Part shown: positions 5,853 through 9,937 of the stretch, piece after piece | Numbering within the stretch: the first letter of the stretch is position 1 | How the letters are laid out: each line of letters begins with the position of its first letter | From: Boseongicola sp. SB0675_bin_26 | GTDB taxonomy: Bacteria > Pseudomonadota > Alphaproteobacteria > Rhodobacterales > Rhodobacteraceae | Length of the DNA stretch: 9,937 nucleotides | Assembly (NCBI GenBank): GCA_009843725.1 | Contig: VYCX01000332.1 | Coordinates: 1-9,937 of the forward strand | Direction of reading: 5' to 3' | Position numbers and translations under genes: made by a program | Notes under the pieces: model-generated | Databases searched by the model: none | What the model was told of the DNA's origin: nothing | What the model saw: the letters and a program-made list of their open reading frames with translations, nothing else

Positions 5853-6968
5853 TCAGTAGGCGCCGTCTTCAAGAACGCCATCAGCTGACATTTGCGCGTA
5901 CAGGAGACCCTCACGCAAGCCGCGGTCCGCAACGGTGAGGCGGTCAGTTGGCCAGATCCTGAGCAGGGCCTGCAAGATGGCTGCGCCCGACATGATCAAG
6001 GTATGCCGGCCGTTCCCGATGCGAGGGTCGGCACGGCGACCTTGAGGCCCAAGATCAAGATATTTGTTGATGACCTTGTCGATCTGGTCGGAAGTCATTC
6101 TGAGTCCGTCCACCTTCGTTCGGTCATACCTGACAAGTCCAAGGTGACTCGCGGCCACCGTGGTCACCGTCCCGGATGTGCCGATGATCTGGAAGCCCTC
6201 GCGCGTCTGTTCTGCCTCGTATGGCGAGAATTCCGCGAGGCACTCTTCAAAGCAGCAACTCATCAAGGCAAACCTTGCGGCATCGTCCTCAACATCGACA
6301 AACTGGTCGCGAAGCGTCGAAACGCCCAGAGGCACGGATATCCAGTCGACGACATGAGCCGTGGGGAACGGCGACGAAGGATCCGTCGTGAATCCCGTCT
6401 TTAGGCGCATGATTGCCCGTGGGCGCTCGATCTTCTGCACACGGCTGAGGTCGATCCAGACGAGTTCGGTAGAGCCGCCACCAATGTCGACAACAAGCAG
6501 TTGCTCGGTTTTTTGCGAAACAAGTGGCGCGCAGGAAATCACTGCCAAACGCGCCTCCTCGTCGGGAGCGATGACTTCCAGTTCAAAACCGGTCTCGCGG
6601 GCAACTGTCTTGAGGAAGGACTGGCCGTTCCTTGCGCGACGGCAGGCTTCGGTGGCGACCAGCCGCATGCGTCTGACGCCATGCCTGTCGAGCTTTGCAC
6701 GGCAGACCTTCAGCGCATTCAGCGTCCTGCGCATCGCCTGGCGTGAAAGGAAGCCGCTGGCTTCAAGGCCTTGTCCCAACTGAACGCTCTTGGAGAAACT
6801 GTCGACGACATGAAACTGACTGCCCTTTGGCTGGGCAATCAGCATGCGACAGGAGTTGGTGCCGAGATCCAGCGCCATGTACAGATCGGCCGGATCCGGC
6901 AATCCCGGCACAGCGCCAGCTACCCCGACCGGAAACGGCGCGGCACCGGCACGACTCTTGGGCGGCAT
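5853..6968 (-). CDS. Ppx/GppA family exopolyphosphatase / pppGpp phosphatase
   Basis: A member of the ASKHA superfamily that removes terminal phosphate from polyphosphate (Ppx) or pppGpp (GppA); sequence alone does not separate the two. The protein is 371 residues from ATG 6968. Motifs in order: phosphate-1 loop MALDLGTNSCRMLIA (31-45), LGQGLEASG (64-72), LVATEACRRA (103-112), the expected catalytic glutamate in PDEEARLAV (135-143, probably Glu138), phosphate-2 loop VVDIGGGSTEL (159-169), VPLGVSTL (212-219), IIGTSGTVTTVAA (261-273), and C-terminal VADRGLREGLLY (346-357). Residues 1-29 form a proline- and alanine-rich extension ahead of the first strand. It is short compared with E. coli Ppx or GppA (about 500), lacking their C-terminal HD-like domains, as usual in Alphaproteobacteria. 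GGAGGG on - (6973-6978) supports ATG 6968; a TTG at 6980 would add four residues. Confidence 0.92.
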   Translation of the reverse strand: MPPKSRAGAAPFPVGVAGAVPGLPDPADLYMALDLGTNSCRMLIAQPKGSQFHVVDSFSKSVQLGQGLEASGFLSRQAMRRTLNALKVCRAKLDRHGVRRMRLVATEACRRARNGQSFLKTVARETGFELEVIAPDEEARLAVISCAPLVSQKTEQLLVVDIGGGSTELVWIDLSRVQKIERPRAIMRLKTGFTTDPSSPFPTAHVVDWISVPLGVSTLRDQFVDVEDDAARFALMSCCFEECLAEFSPYEAEQTREGFQIIGTSGTVTTVAASHLGLVRYDRTKVDGLRMTSDQIDKVINKYLDLGPQGRRADPRIGNGRHTLIMSGAAILQALLRIWPTDRLTVADRGLREGLLYAQMSADGVLEDGAY

Positions 6969-7225
6969 GTCGCCCTCCAAACTTTGGTTGCGACCAGCTT
7001 AAGGGATTGAATGCAGTTCGCACAAGCAAGCTATTCGGCCCTGGGCGACATGCGGTCGTCGTCGCGGGACCTGCAGCTTCCCAGAGTTCCGAACTGCCTT
7101 TGTCGCGTGTGCTTGCTAAGTGACCCGTTTCGAATTCCAGGCGTTCGTCAAGGAGGGGAAACCCAAAGCCAATGCCAGGGAGCGGCCGCCGCTCTGACCG
7201 GATCTAACGCTCGGCGATCGGCAGC
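6969..7225. other. Intergenic region holding the Ppx/GppA promoter and the end of the transporter operon
   Basis: A 257-base gap between two - strand genes. A perfect hairpin GAGCGG-CCG-CCGCTC (7180-7194) lies 32 bases beyond the phosphoesterase stop and is followed on - by a moderately T-rich run (reading GGCTTTGGGTTT); it could end the tctA operon, but there is no continuous T tract. The remainder must drive Ppx/GppA expression; no clear promoter elements were identified. Confidence 0.4.
7180..7194 (-). terminator. Possible terminator hairpin after the metallophosphoesterase
   Basis: GAGCGG (7180-7185) and CCGCTC (7189-7194) are perfect 6-bp arms around a CCG loop, 32 bases past the - strand stop codon at 7226. 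All but one pair are G-C. The bases downstream on - contain short T runs but not a continuous one, so this is only a weak intrinsic terminator candidate. Confidence 0.3.
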
Positions 7226-8947
7226 CTAGTCCAAGGTTACCAAAGATGAGCCCCGTTGGCGGTCCCAAGCCAATCGGGGGTTTCCCAGGCGATCGACCAG
7301 GCCAAACCGCGGGCTATAGCCTCTGTCGACATCTTCGAAGGTATCCAATTGGAGGTGAAAACGTGCGTTTTCGTCAGCCCATTTCTGGCAGGTGTTTATT
7401 CGGTCCGCGATCCATTGGGCGTCAAAATTGCCTTGACTCGGGTCGTCATGTGACAGCCGGAGATTCACCACCAGATCCAACCCTGTCTCCAGGGCGCGGT
7501 CTGCGGAATGATCCAGCACGGCAAGGTCGTCGTCGTAGCGAAGTTGCAGCACCACACCTTGCAGTGCGTTGGATGTCGCGCAAGCTACAGCTCTATCAAT
7601 TTGGTTGGCAAGAAATCCTGAGGTTACCGAGTGGGCAAACGCGCCCCGTCGATCAACGTTGTCGGCTGACGTGGTAATTTTGCCCAGCCACCTTGTCATG
7701 CCGTCAACGGCAATGAAAGCGGGTACATCATCCAAATTCCGGGTCACGATCTCCCACGCAACAACGGCGTCTTCCCGTGCCGCGAGTGCGTGGATCAGGT
7801 CTCGGGTCGGTGGCTCAGTCGAGAACACGACCAATTGGCCCCGCAGTGAGATCCAATCGTCCAGCCTTGCCGCTTGGATTGGGTCCAATAGATCACTTGC
7901 CGGAACACGAATGGTTGAAATTCCGAACTGCAACAAGCGCAACAAGGGATAGTCGTTGCGCACCGCCTTTCGGCTGAACTCCTCCATTGGGCCGTTGTAC
8001 GGCAGGACGCGCGGCGTGGCCCAGTCGTGGCGCAAGTGCGGGATCAGCGTTGACGTGCCCAATTGAGTATCGGGAAGGTCCATGACGCCATCGGCGTTCC
8101 ATTCACTCCCACCGGTCCCGACGACTCGCAAGCGGTGATCGTCGTCGGAGATATCCAGAAAACTGACCGCGAGTTTTCCGCGATCATCCCGACCAAACTC
8201 AGATGCAGGCGGCGCGGAAAACATTTCGCTATAGTCCTGGCGGGCGAAACTTGTTGCCGGAAGACAGTAGAGTTTCACGCCGCGGTAGCGGTTGAAAAAG
8301 AATTGGTGAACATGGCCAGAGAATATTGCCTCTACGCCAGTATCCGCACAGAGACCGAGGAGCCAGGACCGGCCCGGCTCTCCAAAATTGTCGTAGTGCT
8401 CGGCCTCGTCTGCCGAAGCGATGAATGGTGGGCAATGCGAGAAAAGAAACACGCGCTTATCGCGGCACGACATGAGTTCGCGCTCCAGCCAGTCGCGCTG
8501 AACCGCCTCCGCATCCGCTCCCGTGTTCACAAGTGACGAGTTCATGGCGACAAATGCCACGCCGTCATGTTCAACCAGCCAATGGTCGCGGCCAAAGGCA
8601 TCACGATATGTCGCACGAGTTGTCTCATTGACCGGTCCTGCGGGCGACGCATCATGGGGCTTGTCGCCAATGTCGTGGTTGCCGGGAACGAGATGCAGAT
8701 CAGGCGCAAGCGGGGCGAGGACGCGGTGCGCCTCGACCGCCGCATCGGCATAGGCCGCCATGTGGGGCAAGGGATGCACGACGTCGCCAAGGTGGACCGT
8801 AAACGCGCGCTCTTCAGCACGGATGACTTCGACGGCATACCGCGCTCTGGCATTCGCCCGGGCATTCACCGGATAGGGAGAGGACTGGTCGCCGCCCGGC
8901 GCGCGGATATGGGTGTCCGTCAGGAGGGCGATGGTGAATGGGTTCAT
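7226..8947 (-). CDS. Two-domain metallophosphoesterase, translationally coupled to tctA
   Basis: The N-terminal half (about 1-270) is a calcineurin-like metallophosphoesterase with all usual metal ligands: DTH (11-13), GD (54-55), GNHD (89-92), SHCPP (170-174) and GHVH (211-214). Such enzymes hydrolyse phosphomono- or phosphodiesters with two metal ions. The C-terminal half (about 310-573) has alternating strands and helices (ISTIRVP, QLVVFST, AVVAWEIV, GVVLQLRY, DLVVNLRL, RFHLQLDTF) ending in DRGYSPRFGLVDRLGNPRLAW, which suggests a (beta-alpha)8 barrel like glycosidases or sugar lactonases; this is inference. No signal peptide is seen, so it should be cytosolic. The start is ATG 8947, where the tctA stop and this start share ATGA; a frame extension to 9013 lies wholly inside tctA and is not used. 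The substrate is unknown but may derive from the solute taken up by the transporter. Confidence 0.88.
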   Translation of the reverse strand: MNPFTIALLTDTHIRAPGGDQSSPYPVNARANARARYAVEVIRAEERAFTVHLGDVVHPLPHMAAYADAAVEAHRVLAPLAPDLHLVPGNHDIGDKPHDASPAGPVNETTRATYRDAFGRDHWLVEHDGVAFVAMNSSLVNTGADAEAVQRDWLERELMSCRDKRVFLFSHCPPFIASADEAEHYDNFGEPGRSWLLGLCADTGVEAIFSGHVHQFFFNRYRGVKLYCLPATSFARQDYSEMFSAPPASEFGRDDRGKLAVSFLDISDDDHRLRVVGTGGSEWNADGVMDLPDTQLGTSTLIPHLRHDWATPRVLPYNGPMEEFSRKAVRNDYPLLRLLQFGISTIRVPASDLLDPIQAARLDDWISLRGQLVVFSTEPPTRDLIHALAAREDAVVAWEIVTRNLDDVPAFIAVDGMTRWLGKITTSADNVDRRGAFAHSVTSGFLANQIDRAVACATSNALQGVVLQLRYDDDLAVLDHSADRALETGLDLVVNLRLSHDDPSQGNFDAQWIADRINTCQKWADENARFHLQLDTFEDVDRGYSPRFGLVDRLGNPRLAWDRQRGSSLVTLD

Positions 8948-9937
8948 GCGCGTTTCACGTTGCTCCAAACGGTAAAGCCGACGACCAGCGCGGTGAGCCC
9001 CCAAAACACCCAACAGATTGTGCTGGAAAAGAAAATCGACCAGTCACCGCGACTAAGCAAAAGAGATTGGCGGAAATTGTCCTCCAGCAACGGGCCCAGG
9101 ATAAAGGCGATCAGGAATGGCGCGGCCGGTATTTTGAGGCGCAGCATGGCAAAGCCGACCCCGCCCATTATGAACATCACAATGACGTCAAAGATCGTGT
9201 TGTTGACCGCATAGGCCCCGAAGACGCACAGCACCAGCACTACAGGGAAAAGCAGCCGGTGGGGGATATCAGCGACGCGGCTGATCAGGCGGATCGAGAT
9301 TTTGCCAACGATCAGCAGATATATGGAGCTGAGCATGATGCCGATGAAGAGCGCATAAATTAGCGGCAGGCTGTCCTGGAACAGGAGCGGGCCGGGTCGC
9401 AGCCCATGAATCATGAACGCGCCCAGGATAATCGCGGTGATGATGTCGCCGGGAATGCCCAAGGCAAGCAACGGGATCATCGTGGCACCGGCCACGCCGT
9501 TATTTCCGCTTTCGGCCGCCGCGACGCCCTCGATTTCTCCCGTTCCGAATTTCTCGGGCGTCCTGGAGGTCCGCTTTGCCTCGGAATAACTCAAGAATGC
9601 CGCCGGCGCGCCGCCGATTCCGGGGATCGCGCCCAGGATCACACCGATAAAGCTGCCGCGGATGATCGTTTTCAGACAGCACCGGAAATCGGCGAACGTC
9701 GCGCCGACGCCGGCCAGCGGGTTGTGCACGCGCGCAACTTCCCGGCGGCCATAGTAGGCGATTATTTCTGGAAGGGCGAAGAGACCGATCAAGACGGGAA
9801 TGAAGTTGAGCCCGCTCATCAGGTTCACATCGCCAAAGACAAAGCGGTTAGTGCCGTAAACCAGATCCAGACCAATGGTGGCCAGCAAGAGGCCCAGGCC
9901 GGCGGACCCAAGGCCCTTAAGCAGTTGATTGCCAGAG
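8944..9937 (-). CDS. tctA: Tripartite tricarboxylate transporter permease TctA, 5' truncated by the window
   Basis: About 330 C-terminal residues of a permease of roughly 500; the frame is open to the window edge and the start lies beyond it. TctA is the large membrane subunit of the secondary TTT transporters, which work with the small membrane subunit TctB and a periplasmic binding protein TctC to import organic acids such as citrate. The conserved TctA motifs are present: GAIPGIGGAPAAFLSY, then GEIEGVAAAESGNNGVAG, PLLALGIPGD, and HGLRPGPLLF. Several hydrophobic segments follow (for example IYALFIGIMLSSIYLLIVG and LLFPVVLVLCVFGAYAV), and the C-terminus is a final helix (WVFWGLTALVVGFTVW) with a basic tail. 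The stop overlaps the start of the metallophosphoesterase as ATGA. tctB and tctC, if present, must be off the window. The substrate cannot be read from the permease. Confidence 0.94.
   Translation of the reverse strand, partial: SGNQLLKGLGSAGLGLLLATIGLDLVYGTNRFVFGDVNLMSGLNFIPVLIGLFALPEIIAYYGRREVARVHNPLAGVGATFADFRCCLKTIIRGSFIGVILGAIPGIGGAPAAFLSYSEAKRTSRTPEKFGTGEIEGVAAAESGNNGVAGATMIPLLALGIPGDIITAIILGAFMIHGLRPGPLLFQDSLPLIYALFIGIMLSSIYLLIVGKISIRLISRVADIPHRLLFPVVLVLCVFGAYAVNNTIFDVIVMFIMGGVGFAMLRLKIPAAPFLIAFILGPLLEDNFRQSLLLSRGDWSIFFSSTICWVFWGLTALVVGFTVWSNVKRA

Noticed and set aside
7125..7140. TTTCGAATTCC resembling a tRNA T-arm
   Set aside because: The T-stem does not pair properly, and no D-arm, anticodon arm or acceptor stem can be placed around it.
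8567..9214. 215-codon + strand frame across the phosphoesterase and tctA junction
   Set aside because: It lies opposite two well-supported genes and has no recognisable domain.

Overview
The window reads as a chromosomal segment of an alphaproteobacterium. The evidence is the kind of genes present (a non-canonical EF-G paralogue, an Entner-Doudoroff KDPG aldolase, a Ppx/GppA phosphatase with an extended N-terminus, a short M48 protease, a TctA-type permease), frequent GTG/TTG-type starts, and fairly high GC. A Rhodobacterales-like host is my best guess, from resemblance to proteins I remember; no search was run. I see no tRNA, rRNA, CRISPR array, insertion sequence or phage gene.

Left part, + strand (1-2217): the 3' end of an EF-G-like translation factor, a long perfect inverted repeat just after it, a gene-poor stretch of about 0.5 kb, then a PPOX-fold flavoprotein starting at TTG. 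Its last codons overlap the start of a GNAT acetyltransferase that is broken by an in-frame stop and several frame changes, so it is called a pseudogene. Another gene-poor stretch of about 0.55 kb follows.

Middle (2769-5732): a 55-residue two-helix membrane protein and a membrane-anchored M48 zinc metalloprotease on +; a 39-residue charged protein on the - strand, convergent with the protease; a 0.3 kb gene-free stretch; then on + the KDPG aldolase eda and a stand-alone DNA methyltransferase whose catalytic motif is DPQY rather than DPPY and which has no restriction partner in view.

Right part, - strand (5853-9937): a Ppx/GppA exopolyphosphatase/pppGpp phosphatase, then an operon whose last two genes are seen: the 3' two thirds of tctA (membrane subunit of a tripartite tricarboxylate transporter) and a 573-residue two-domain metallophosphoesterase joined to it by an ATGA stop/start overlap. 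The coupling suggests that the phosphoesterase acts on, or downstream of, the solute taken up by the transporter.

About one fifth of the window has no recognisable gene, and the GNAT remnant adds roughly 5 percent. This is loose packing for an alphaproteobacterium and, with the decayed gene, hints at ongoing gene loss on the left side. The points most worth a second look are the DPQY methyltransferase, the fused phosphoesterase tied to TctA, and the two conserved-looking small proteins.
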